Assembly (NCBI GenBank): GCA_023379555.1 | Contig: JAMCQR010000018.1 | Location: 1 to 11,089 of the forward strand | DNA length: 11,089 bases | Direction: 5' to 3' | From: Thermoplasmatota archaeon | GTDB lineage: Archaea > Thermoplasmatota > Thermoplasmata > Thermoplasmatales > GCA-001856825 | Shown: positions 1 through 6,064 of the stretch, piece by piece | How the letters are laid out: each line of letters begins with the position of its first letter | Numbering within the stretch: the first letter of the stretch is position 1 | The notes under the pieces: generated by a model | Told to the model about the DNA's origin: nothing | The model's database searches: none | What the model saw: only the letters and a program-made list of their open reading frames with translations | Made by a program: the position numbers and the translations under genes

Positions 1-724
1 ACAGTGGTCCAACCGTCTTTCCTTCTACATCGAATAATTTGAATTTCTTGATAGACTCATCAGCGACCTTGTTGCCTTTCTTGAATCTTACAAAGACTCT
101 TATGAAGTGACTCTCCCTGAGGACCAAAAGCGGTTCCCCTGCCCTTCCAAGAGCGGCACCCCTTTCCATGACATATTTCAGGAAAATTCTTGTTGATATC
201 TCCCTTGCGAATGTTCCGTTCATTGACATTGAACCGTATATCCTGAGTCCCTTGACTGTGGATTTTCCTTCCAGGTTGGCGGTATCAGTCATCGTGACTC
301 CTATTATGCCGTTATTCTTCAGGTTCATTATCGCTGCGTCGACCAATCCAGATGGGGTCCCATAGGGATCAACATCGATGTAGTCCCACTTTCTTGACGA
401 GACCGCTGCGAAATAATCCCCCCTCATAGTTTCGATATCCAGTGAGTTCAGACTGGCATTCTTTCTCTGAATCTCGACATTCCTGCTATCTATGTCGTTG
501 AGAACTACCTTCCAGGAAGTCTCCTTTGCTATTCTCATTCCTCTGATACCAGTCCCCGCCATAGAGTCAAGTGCAGTACCTGGTTCGAGTGATCTCAATA
601 GAGCTACGGAAAGATCTCTGGAAACTTCCATTGACCTGTTGTAGAAACCCGGAGAAATTTTTCCCGGCCCTTTTTCAAAAGATGATAATGTTTCTATCTG
701 TACTGCTCCTTCCCTGATGATCAA
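1..724 (-). CDS. trm1: tRNA (guanine(26)-N2)-dimethyltransferase Trm1, partial (C-terminus beyond window)
   Basis: This enzyme methylates N2 of G26 in tRNA with S-adenosylmethionine. I translated the strand by hand; 241 codons are visible and the rest lies left of position 1 (the family is usually about 370-390 aa). An N-terminal REG stretch is followed by GFYNRSMEVSRDLSV (residues 26-40), typical of Trm1. The SAM-binding motif DSMAGTGIRGMR spans residues 53-64, an acidic NDID sits at 76-79, the catalytic DPYGTP at 119-124 and TDTANLEG at 146-153. No ATG is available near the start. A TTG at 722-724 directly precedes the conserved region, overlaps the TGA of the upstream NTPase gene, and has a purine-rich GGAGAGGAAG just before it, so TTG is the chosen start. 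It is the last visible gene of the minus-strand run and probably coupled to the NTPase. The family call is near certain; the start is likely. Confidence 0.93.
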   Translation of the reverse strand, partial: MIIREGAVQIETLSSFEKGPGKISPGFYNRSMEVSRDLSVALLRSLEPGTALDSMAGTGIRGMRIAKETSWKVVLNDIDSRNVEIQRKNASLNSLDIETMRGDYFAAVSSRKWDYIDVDPYGTPSGLVDAAIMNLKNNGIIGVTMTDTANLEGKSTVKGLRIYGSMSMNGTFAREISTRIFLKYVMERGAALGRAGEPLLVLRESHFIRVFVRFKKGNKVADESIKKFKLFDVEGKTVGPL

Positions 725-1260
725 ACTTCCTCTCCCTTGAGAAGCTGTGCAATCTTGTATGGGAGCAGTGTCCTGTTTATCTGTGTCACTTCCAGGCTCC
801 TGACGTCGTCCCTTTTCTTCACTTCTTGGAGCAGCGGGTTCCTCCCCTTCTTGTGCAGTGTGAGTATCATCATCTTGTCCAACTCAAGCACTTCTTTCAC
901 GATCTCTGTATAAGGCTTGCTCTCCTGCTCTATCTTTCCAACTTCATCTATGATAATAACGTCCGCATTGTCCTTCGACCATTCTATCGCTGGTATAGCC
1001 ACCTGGTCAAACGCTTTCAGGTCAACTCCGAACTTCCCTATCCTAATCCTCGAATTGATGCTCTTGTGCGCGAATATTATAGCGGTCTTGCTGTGCCAGT
1101 CCAACACTTTGAGGCCGACTGCCTCTTTCCCGTCCATTACCTTTTCTGTAAGTATCCCGCCAACAACATTCCCTTCCTTCTCGAGAATGTCAATCGTCTT
1201 CATGAGTGTTTGAGTCTTTCCCACACCCGGCAAACCAGCAAGGGATATCTTTACCTTCAT
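721..1260 (-). CDS. THEP1-like nucleoside-triphosphatase (NTPase_1 family)
   Basis: A P-loop NTPase of 179 aa, the usual length for the archaeal/bacterial THEP1 family, which hydrolyses NTPs in vitro but whose cellular role is not settled. The Walker A motif GLPGVGKT is at residues 9-16. A GGILTEKV segment is at 34-41. The Walker B stretch VIIIDEVGKIE is at 101-111, with D105 and E106 as the expected Mg/catalytic acids. LTLHKK at 133-138 matches the conserved post-Walker-B strand. An upstream ATG at 1311 is possible, but it lies inside the preceding aldolase gene and would add 17 residues before the P-loop. The ATG at 1258-1260 forms an ATGA overlap with the aldolase stop and puts Walker A at the normal distance, so it is preferred. 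Its placement between an aldolase of pterin synthesis and a tRNA methyltransferase gives no clear functional hint. Confidence 0.9.
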   Translation of the reverse strand: MKVKISLAGLPGVGKTQTLMKTIDILEKEGNVVGGILTEKVMDGKEAVGLKVLDWHSKTAIIFAHKSINSRIRIGKFGVDLKAFDQVAIPAIEWSKDNADVIIIDEVGKIEQESKPYTEIVKEVLELDKMMILTLHKKGRNPLLQEVKKRDDVRSLEVTQINRTLLPYKIAQLLKGEEV

Positions 1261-1646
1261 TCTTCCAACACCTTGAATCTCATCAGAGGATAGCCCATAG
1301 AAGTAACCCATGCCATCTTGCCCTCAACCAGTGCCTTTCCGTATTTGATTCGTAAACGAACATCCATCATATCGCCCAGGAGCGTTTTGTACTTGTAGAT
1401 CGCTTTTGACTTCCCTACCTTTCTCCTGTCGATGCTAACCTGCACTCTTGTTACAAAGGGTTGAGCTGCGACTGCCTTCTCTATCGCGCGCTCGAGGAAC
1501 TCAACGTTGTTGTCATTGATTGGGATTCCGGTATATTGATGATAAATTGAGCCTAGCTTTACTCCAGTTTCAAAAATTGCCCTTTCTTTATCGCTACATG
1601 AAAAATAGTTACTTGCCGGATCAGCCACTTTAGATAATAACCGCAT
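1257..1646 (-). CDS. mptD: archaeal-type dihydroneopterin aldolase (MptD family)
   Basis: The 129-aa product resembles the archaeal dihydroneopterin aldolase family (PF04038; MJ1585/MptD type), which cleaves 7,8-dihydroneopterin to 6-hydroxymethyl-dihydropterin and glycolaldehyde in tetrahydromethanopterin or folate synthesis. Seen in the sequence: ERAIFETGVKLGSIYHQYTG at residues 21-40, a helix with AAQPFV at 60-65, a central LGDMMDVRLRIKYG stretch, and the C-terminal MGYPLMRFKVLEE. E26, H36 and Q62 fall where, from memory, the functional Glu, His and Gln of the Methanocaldococcus enzyme lie. The ATG at 1644-1646 begins 12 nt after the amidohydrolase stop and has no clear Shine-Dalgarno. The gene ends in an ATGA overlap with the NTPase gene. 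Recognition rests on remembered family patterns, so moderately high confidence. In a non-methanogen it would serve folate or a related pterin. Confidence 0.8.
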   Translation of the reverse strand: MRLLSKVADPASNYFSCSDKERAIFETGVKLGSIYHQYTGIPINDNNVEFLERAIEKAVAAQPFVTRVQVSIDRRKVGKSKAIYKYKTLLGDMMDVRLRIKYGKALVEGKMAWVTSMGYPLMRFKVLEE

Positions 1647-1658
1647 CGATAATAAAAC

Positions 1659-2774
1659 TTATTTTAGGCCTTCAAAAACGGCATTTAGGACAGAAAGATG
1701 GAGCATCATCCCATATTTTAGTGCCTCTTCGTTTATGTCGAAAAGATCCGAATGTTTTGAAACTTCTTTTCCTCTGATTTTCCCAGTTCCGAGGAACGCG
1801 AATGCGCTAGGAGCTCTCTCACAGTAATATGCAAAATCTTCGCCACCCATGGTGGGCTGAGCCAAGACTGGTTTGACGTACTCGAATGCCACTGCATCGA
1901 TCTGTTTTGCAAATTTCTCGTCATTGATAAGGGGAGGAAGCTCTCGACGGTAAGTTACCTCAACGTGCTCACCTTTCAACTTATTGACCTCACTTTCTAT
2001 AATCTGCGAATCCTCCTTTCTGTACGTTCTTACCGTTCCTCCTATTGTGACCTCTGCGGGTATTATATTGTTTGCAGTGCCCCCGTTAATTCTTCCTATG
2101 CTGAGCACAGCAGATTCCAGCGGGTTTATTCTTCTCGCAGGCACAGTCAGGAGGTACTGAATGATCCTGGAAGATTCCAGTACGGTATCGTAAGCCAGGT
2201 GAGGATAACCTCCATGCCCACCAGCTCCCTTGACCTTGATTTCAAACTCATCCACAGCGGCCATAGCCTTTCCCCTGCAGATCGAATATTCGCCAACATT
2301 CAGCGCTGGCCACGAATGGAGTCCAAAAGTGTGAGCTATGCCTTCCATCGCTCCTCCGTCGATCATCATCGCAGCCCCTCTACCTATCTCTTCTCCCGGC
2401 TGGAAAATAAATCTGACAGGTTTCAGGTTCATTCTCTTGCAATAGATCATTACCCCCATTAGAACGGAAGTGTGAAGGTCATGTCCGCACGCGTGCATCC
2501 TCCCTTTCACCTTGGAAGAAAATGAAAGACCTGTTGATTCCACAATTGGGAGGGAATCCATATCGGCCCTCAAGGCTACTGTCGGCGATTTTCCAGAATC
2601 GATTATGAGACCGTTTCCCACTTCCTTTATAGAATAACCCAGGTCATTTGCAAGTTTCTTAACGTAGTTTTTGGTCTCTATGGTGTCCATCCCGAGTTCA
2701 GGATTCTCGTGAATATGTCTCCTGTATTCCACCACAAGTGGGTATATCTTTTCGACTTCGGATAGATCAATCAA
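1659..2774 (-). CDS. M20D-family metal-dependent amidohydrolase (aminoacylase / N-acyl-L-amino acid deacylase-like)
   Basis: A zinc-type amidohydrolase of 371 aa, close to the 380-400 aa usual for the M20D group (hippuricase, IAA-amino acid hydrolase, Sulfolobus CpsA). Landmarks in order: RRHIHENPELG (18-28), ALRADMDSLP (67-76), HACGHDLHTS (94-103), QPGEE (125-129), GLHSWP (151-156), GGHGGYP (185-191), GTANNIIP (232-239), GGEDFAYY (310-317) and HSDLFDINEEAL (341-352). Expected metal ligands are C96, H98, E129, H153 and H341; all are present. The start is TTG at 2772-2774. The codon directly upstream in frame is TGA and the next Met is residue 29, so no other start is reasonable; GAGGGGG lies just upstream. 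It overlaps the racemase gene by 8 nt. That pairing suggests it deacylates N-acyl-L-amino acids made by the racemase. The exact acyl group and amino acid cannot be read from sequence. Confidence 0.9.
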   Translation of the reverse strand: MIDLSEVEKIYPLVVEYRRHIHENPELGMDTIETKNYVKKLANDLGYSIKEVGNGLIIDSGKSPTVALRADMDSLPIVESTGLSFSSKVKGRMHACGHDLHTSVLMGVMIYCKRMNLKPVRFIFQPGEEIGRGAAMMIDGGAMEGIAHTFGLHSWPALNVGEYSICRGKAMAAVDEFEIKVKGAGGHGGYPHLAYDTVLESSRIIQYLLTVPARRINPLESAVLSIGRINGGTANNIIPAEVTIGGTVRTYRKEDSQIIESEVNKLKGEHVEVTYRRELPPLINDEKFAKQIDAVAFEYVKPVLAQPTMGGEDFAYYCERAPSAFAFLGTGKIRGKEVSKHSDLFDINEEALKYGMMLHLSVLNAVFEGLK

Positions 2775-3852
2775 TCAGTCGCGCCCCCTCAACCTGAATC
2801 CCGTTGAAGAATTCATAGTCTAGGGTGACACCTATTCCAGGTCCCTTGAATGGTGAAATTCTACCATCTCTCATTTCGAAAGTCTCATTCGTTATGTCCT
2901 TCTTGAAATACCTGAAATTGGGAGAAGTATCGCCAGGCATATTCACCATCGTGTTAGACGCGAGAGAAACGTTGAACGACCTTCCTATACCAGTTTCCAG
3001 CATCCCGCCAATCCACACTTTTATGTCGTTCTCTTTTGCCTTTTCCATGATGTCGAGAGAATTCTGCAGGCCTCCGACTCTTCCGGGTTTGATGTTTATC
3101 ACGTCGACTGCTTCCCTTTCTATTGCATTGGTCGCAGATTCCACGGACTCTATGCTCTCATCGAGGCATATGGGTGTGTTGATCTCCTTCCTGAGGAGAG
3201 CGTGGCCGTTTATGTCTTCGAGGGGAAGTGGTTGTTCAAGGTAGACTAAATTGAATTGGTCCAGTTTTTTCAGTAGCCTGAAATCATCCCTCGTAAAACC
3301 TTGATTTGCATCTGCGCTGATAGGAATGTCCTCAAATTTGTCTCTGATCGCTTTCAGAAGGGCAATGTTGAACCCCTTCTCAATTTTGACTTTGATCCTT
3401 CTATAACCAAGTTTCACGGATCGCTCTATCGTCTTCAGTTCATCCTCTATCGTCGACATACCGATGGAAACCCCAACGTCTGCGTATCCCTTGCTCTTCC
3501 CTAGGAACTTATGTAGAGGCTTCCCTTCCCGCTTTGAGTTGATATCCCAGAGCAGCATTTCAAGGGCTCCTTTGGCCATGTTGTGTCCCCTGTAAGCAGC
3601 TGCCTTCTCGTTGAATTTGTACGGTTCAAGTTCAGGCGAAAATATCCCCTTGAGGTGACTGTTTATCATGTGAATGACAGTGAAATTGTCTTCGTAGCCG
3701 TACAGAGGGGCTTCCTCCGTAACGGCCTCAGCAAATGCACGAGTCTCTCCCTCTTGATAAGTCAGAATTATCGCATCTCTTGTAAGTTGGGTCCCAAAGC
3801 TTGTCTTGAAAGGTTTAACAAGCGGATTAGAAATCTTGCTGTACGAAAGCAT
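2767..3852 (-). CDS. enolase-superfamily N-acylamino acid racemase / o-succinylbenzoate synthase-like enzyme
   Basis: A 361-aa member of the MLE subgroup of the enolase superfamily. The capping domain fills about residues 1-125 and the TIM barrel follows. Barrel signatures: RIKVKI (152-157, catalytic K156 of the KxK pair), DANQGF (181-186), LEQPLP (205-210), CLDESI (229-234), NIKPGRVGG (253-261, catalytic K255) and WIGGMLETGIGRS (280-292). Mg ligands D181, E206 and D231 are present. The last motif strongly favours the N-succinylamino acid racemase/OSBS family over dipeptide epimerases. No other menaquinone gene is visible, while an M20D deacylase overlaps the 3' end, so racemisation of N-acylamino acids is more likely than OSBS activity. 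The ATG at 3850-3852 has no Shine-Dalgarno, and an AT-rich box sits 25 nt upstream, consistent with a leaderless first gene of the five-gene run. True substrate unknown. Confidence 0.88.
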   Translation of the reverse strand: MLSYSKISNPLVKPFKTSFGTQLTRDAIILTYQEGETRAFAEAVTEEAPLYGYEDNFTVIHMINSHLKGIFSPELEPYKFNEKAAAYRGHNMAKGALEMLLWDINSKREGKPLHKFLGKSKGYADVGVSIGMSTIEDELKTIERSVKLGYRRIKVKIEKGFNIALLKAIRDKFEDIPISADANQGFTRDDFRLLKKLDQFNLVYLEQPLPLEDINGHALLRKEINTPICLDESIESVESATNAIEREAVDVINIKPGRVGGLQNSLDIMEKAKENDIKVWIGGMLETGIGRSFNVSLASNTMVNMPGDTSPNFRYFKKDITNETFEMRDGRISPFKGPGIGVTLDYEFFNGIQVEGARLID

Positions 3853-3876
3853 CTAGGCTAAATTACTTTCAATGAC

Positions 3877-3886
3877 AAATAATTTT
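3877..3886 (-). promoter_or_regulatory. candidate TATA box for the racemase-led operon
   Basis: On the minus strand AAAATTATTT ends 25 nt before the ATG of the racemase gene, in the 65-nt gap after the ABC ATPase gene. This is the spacing expected for an archaeal TATA box with transcription starting at or next to the start codon. The absence of a Shine-Dalgarno there fits a leaderless transcript. A second A/T-rich run (AATATTTTT) lies further upstream. Position-based inference only. Confidence 0.45.
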
Positions 3887-3917
3887 GTCGACGTCAAAAA
3901 TATTCAAATTGCACCTT

Positions 3918-4673
3918 TTATCTAAGAGATCCTCTAAGAGCGCTTACGACAGAGCTTATGTCTTCAGTGGATGTGAGATCTATGAAGACCTCCTCCAGGT
4001 TCCTCTCCTTCAGAAGGTCAACAGTCTTGCCCTCCGCAACTATTTTTCCAGTCTTCATGATGGCAATCTCTTCGCACACATTTTCTGCAATCTCAAGAAT
4101 GTGAGTGGAGAATACCACAGTCATCCCGTCTTGAGTCAGGCTTCTGAGTAGGTCCCTGAAGATCTTTGCGGACTGGGGATCTAATCCATTGATGCTCTCA
4201 TCAAGTATCAAAATCTTTGGTGCGTGGATCAGAGACGCAATAATAGAGACTTTCTGTTTCGTGCCAAAAGAAAGGCTACCAATGAATTGGTCGTTGTACT
4301 CTTCCATGGCGAATGCCTTGGTCAGGTCGTTGGCCCTCCTCTCGGCTACCTCCCTTGGTATCTCTCTGATAGAGCCAATAAAGCCGAAATATTCGTAAGG
4401 GGTGAGGCTCTCGTAGAGGTATGGAGTCTCTGGCACGTATCCAACTATTTTCCTAACTTCTATCTGGTTGACTCTTGCGTCTATTCCATTGATGATAACA
4501 GAACCTCTTTCGAACTGTGAAATGCCTGCAAGTATTTTCAGCAGGGTAGTCTTTCCCGACCCATTCGGTCCAAGGATCCCAAATATCTCTCCGTCCTGAA
4601 TCTCGATAGAGAAATCGGAGAGAACTTCCTTCTCCCCATAGAACTTGCTGAGAGACCGAACCTTGATGGACAC
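3918..4673 (-). CDS. ABC transporter ATP-binding protein (no partner permease adjacent)
   Basis: A 251-aa nucleotide-binding subunit of an ABC transporter, of the type often paired with multi-span export permeases. Walker A GPNGSGKT is at residues 35-42. The Q-loop region reads YVPETPYLYE (79-88), with Glu at 82 where Gln is usual. The signature is LSFGTKQK (134-141), Walker B ILILDE is at 154-159 (D158, E159), the D-loop is NGLDP (162-166), and the switch His is H191 in FSTH. All catalytic residues except the Q-loop Gln are canonical. The GTG at 4671-4673 is the start; there is no Shine-Dalgarno and an AT-rich box lies about 21 nt upstream. The neighbour on the far side of the promoter is a TnpB transposon and the next gene downstream starts its own operon, so the membrane partner must be elsewhere or was lost. 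The substrate cannot be inferred. Confidence 0.92.
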   Translation of the reverse strand: MSIKVRSLSKFYGEKEVLSDFSIEIQDGEIFGILGPNGSGKTTLLKILAGISQFERGSVIINGIDARVNQIEVRKIVGYVPETPYLYESLTPYEYFGFIGSIREIPREVAERRANDLTKAFAMEEYNDQFIGSLSFGTKQKVSIIASLIHAPKILILDESINGLDPQSAKIFRDLLRSLTQDGMTVVFSTHILEIAENVCEEIAIMKTGKIVAEGKTVDLLKERNLEEVFIDLTSTEDISSVVSALRGSLR

Positions 4674-4694
4674 AACAAGAAAAGACCAATTTGA

Positions 4695-4702
4695 TTAATT
4701 AT
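4695..4702 (-). promoter_or_regulatory. candidate TATA box for the ABC ATPase gene
   Basis: ATAATTAA on the minus strand lies 21 nt before the GTG start of the ATPase gene, a spacing that fits an archaeal promoter driving a leaderless mRNA. The same A/T-rich patch follows TTGAT (plus strand 4691-4695), which could instead mark the left junction of the transposon. Confidence 0.4.
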
Positions 4703-4707
4703 CTTTT

Positions 4708-4739
4708 GCAAGTTCGACAGGTAAACCAAGCGCAAGTTC
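4708..4739. repeat. 8-bp direct repeat GCAAGTTC in the gap between the ABC ATPase gene and tnpB
   Basis: GCAAGTTC occurs at 4708-4715 and again at 4732-4739, 24 bp start to start, in the 90-bp divergent gap. It may belong to the left end of the transposon or be an operator of the ATPase gene. An 8-bp repeat can arise by chance. Confidence 0.35.
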
Positions 4740-4763
4740 CATACCTTCAGGCAGGAGTTAGCG

Positions 4764-5975
4764 ATGCAATCTTTAATGGCATTTGTTACATTTCTATCAG
4801 TACTGATTAAAACCCTTAAAGTGCGTTTGTACCCGAATGGACAACAGAAAATCCTATTGGAGAAGCACTTTGGGGCATGCAGGTTTGTGTATAACCACTT
4901 CCTTGAAGTCAGGACGAAATATTATACGAAGAGCAAAGCACGAAGGAAAGCACAGGGACTTAACTATTTCAAGACCTGCAAGATGCTCACCGAATTGAAG
5001 AAGGAATATCCATGGCTTTATGAGATATCCAATCCATCGTTACAGCAGTCACTGAGAAAACTGGACAATGCTTTTACTGCATTCTTCAGGAAAAATACCG
5101 ACTACCCGAATTTCAGGTCAAAGAAGGATAACCAGTATTTCTTCGTACCGTCAGGTTTCAGAGTACACAGAAACAAGCTGATCATTCCTAAGTTTATGAA
5201 TGGAATAAAATTCAGGGACAGATCAGAAATTCCTGAACACATCAAGCAAGTAGTCATGACAAAGGATGTGGAACGGTACTATGCATCCATACAGTATGAA
5301 TCTGAAGAGGAATTGCCCAAAGGTAATGGTACTGTTGGAATAGATATGGGTATCAAATCATTCATAACAACGTCAGACGGATTGCAAGTAGAACCATTAA
5401 ATGCATTGAGGAGGGATGAAAAAAGACTAAAAAGACAGCAGAAGAAATTGGAAAGAAAAGAGAATGGATCAAAGAATAGGAAGAAACAGATTTTAAGGCT
5501 ACAGAAAGTCCACCAACAGATCAGGGATGCAAGAACGGACTTCAACCACAAGGTATCAACTGCGATAGCCAAGCATTACGGTACTGTTGTCATTGAAGAC
5601 CTGAATATCCAGGGCATGCAGCAGAATCACCATCTGGCGAAGAGCATAACTGACCTGGGATGGTTTCAGTTAGGGAAGATGTTGGAATACAAACTCGGAT
5701 GGAGAAAGGCAGAACTCATAGAGATAGGAAGGTTCGATCCATCATCAAAGTTGTGCTCGAACTGCGGCAACATAAAGCATGATCTGAAACTATCAGATCG
5801 AAACTATCATTGCGATGTCTGCGGTCTTGCAATAGACAGGGACCTTAATGCTGCAATAAACATCCGTAATATTGGACTGATAAAAGTAGGGAAGGGCATT
5901 CCCGAATTAACGCCTGTGGAAAGTGCTACGGCGGCGGAACTCTCAAAAGGAGGTCTACGAGTTGCCACTCTTTGA
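4764..5975 (+). CDS. tnpB: TnpB, RNA-guided RuvC nuclease of an IS1341-type element
   Basis: Full-length at 403 aa. TnpB proteins are transposon-encoded, omega-RNA-guided DNA nucleases related to Cas12, and they cut DNA next to a short target-adjacent motif. Seen: the N-terminal OrfB helix-turn-helix region with KTLKVRLYPN (16-25) and CRFVYNHFL (39-47). RuvC-I GIDMGIKSF gives D194, RuvC-II VVIEDLNIQGM gives E278, and RuvC-III DRDLNAAINI gives D360. The zinc finger has C331, C334, C350 and C353 (CX2CX15CX2C). All catalytic residues are intact, so it should be active rather than a nuclease-dead repressor derivative. The ATG at 4764 has GGAG six bases upstream. The 15 residues before IKTLKV are longer than usual for the family and may be a start extension. 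Its 3' end overlaps the presumed omega-RNA. It is the only protein the element encodes here. Confidence 0.95.
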   Translation: MQSLMAFVTFLSVLIKTLKVRLYPNGQQKILLEKHFGACRFVYNHFLEVRTKYYTKSKARRKAQGLNYFKTCKMLTELKKEYPWLYEISNPSLQQSLRKLDNAFTAFFRKNTDYPNFRSKKDNQYFFVPSGFRVHRNKLIIPKFMNGIKFRDRSEIPEHIKQVVMTKDVERYYASIQYESEEELPKGNGTVGIDMGIKSFITTSDGLQVEPLNALRRDEKRLKRQQKKLERKENGSKNRKKQILRLQKVHQQIRDARTDFNHKVSTAIAKHYGTVVIEDLNIQGMQQNHHLAKSITDLGWFQLGKMLEYKLGWRKAELIEIGRFDPSSKLCSNCGNIKHDLKLSDRNYHCDVCGLAIDRDLNAAINIRNIGLIKVGKGIPELTPVESATAAELSKGGLRVATL

Positions 5976-5984
5976 ATCAGGAAC

Positions 5985-6013
5985 CTCCAATCCTTCGGAT
6001 GGAGAGGATGTCA
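5985..6013 (+). repeat. right-end hairpin and terminal GAGGATGTCA of the first TnpB element
   Basis: CTCC (5985-5988) pairs with GGAG (6001-6004). After a bulged A, ATCC (5990-5993) pairs with GGAT (5997-6000) around a TTC loop. GAGGATGTCA (6004-6013) follows and is identical to the end of the second element on the opposite strand at 10753-10762. Confidence 0.7.
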
Positions 6014-6020
6014 GAACGAT

Positions 6021-6028
6021 TTTATACA
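6021..6028 (+). promoter_or_regulatory. TATA box of the rps13-rps4-rps11-rpoD-srp54 operon
   Basis: TTTATACA lies 36 nt before the rps13 ATG, with purine-rich GAACGAT in the BRE position just upstream. Transcription would start near 6048-6052, giving a leader of roughly 15 nt. Only 7 bp separate this box from the right end of the TnpB element, so any regulatory site further upstream has been displaced by about 1.2 kb. Confidence 0.6.
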
Positions 6029-6064
6029 CAAAACATCTTTAGGTCTACTTTGCAGGTAGATTGA

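Larger units (their letters stand above)
4764..6013 (+). mobile_element. IS200/IS605-group (IS1341-type) stand-alone tnpB element; right end placed, left end not resolved
   Basis: The element carries only tnpB; no tnpA (Y1 transposase) is present in the window. The right boundary is set at 6013 by comparison with the second element. Both have a short hairpin followed by GAGGATGTCA, after which the two sequences diverge. The left end is given here as the tnpB start only for lack of better evidence. It probably lies somewhere in 4674-4763; TTGAT at 4691-4695 is one possible target motif. As is normal for this group, no terminal inverted repeats or target duplication were found. The element sits between the ABC ATPase promoter and the ribosomal operon promoter. 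Confidence 0.75.
5900..6029 (+). ncRNA. candidate omega-RNA (reRNA) of the first TnpB element, with guide in flanking host DNA
   Basis: TnpB omega-RNAs derive from the 3' part of tnpB and the transposon right end, with the guide taken from the flank. Here the scaffold should end at 6013, after a hairpin (5985-6004) and GAGGATGTCA (6004-6013). A conserved block at 5973-5988, starting at the tnpB stop, matches the second element at 12 of 16 positions. The guide would start at 6014 with GAACGATTTTATACAC. The 5' end at 5900 is arbitrary. No direct proof of transcription. Confidence 0.42.

Noticed and set aside
826..1293. Plus-strand 155-codon open frame opposite the NTPase gene
   Set aside because: It lies antisense to the clear P-loop NTPase and the end of the aldolase gene, and its translation shows no recognisable domain. 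It is a shadow frame.
1965..2462. Plus-strand 165-codon open frame opposite the M20D gene
   Set aside because: It is antisense to a gene with complete catalytic motifs and its composition (Ser/Arg/Tyr-rich) is typical of a reverse-strand shadow.
2825..3244. Plus-strand 139-codon open frame opposite the racemase gene
   Set aside because: It overlaps the barrel motifs of the racemase in antisense and has no family features of its own.
5191..5975. TnpB as a nuclease-dead, promoter-targeting repressor because its guide covers a promoter
   Set aside because: The three RuvC acids (D194, E278, D360) and the zinc finger are all present, so a dead-repressor reading is not supported. The guide position follows from the insertion site.
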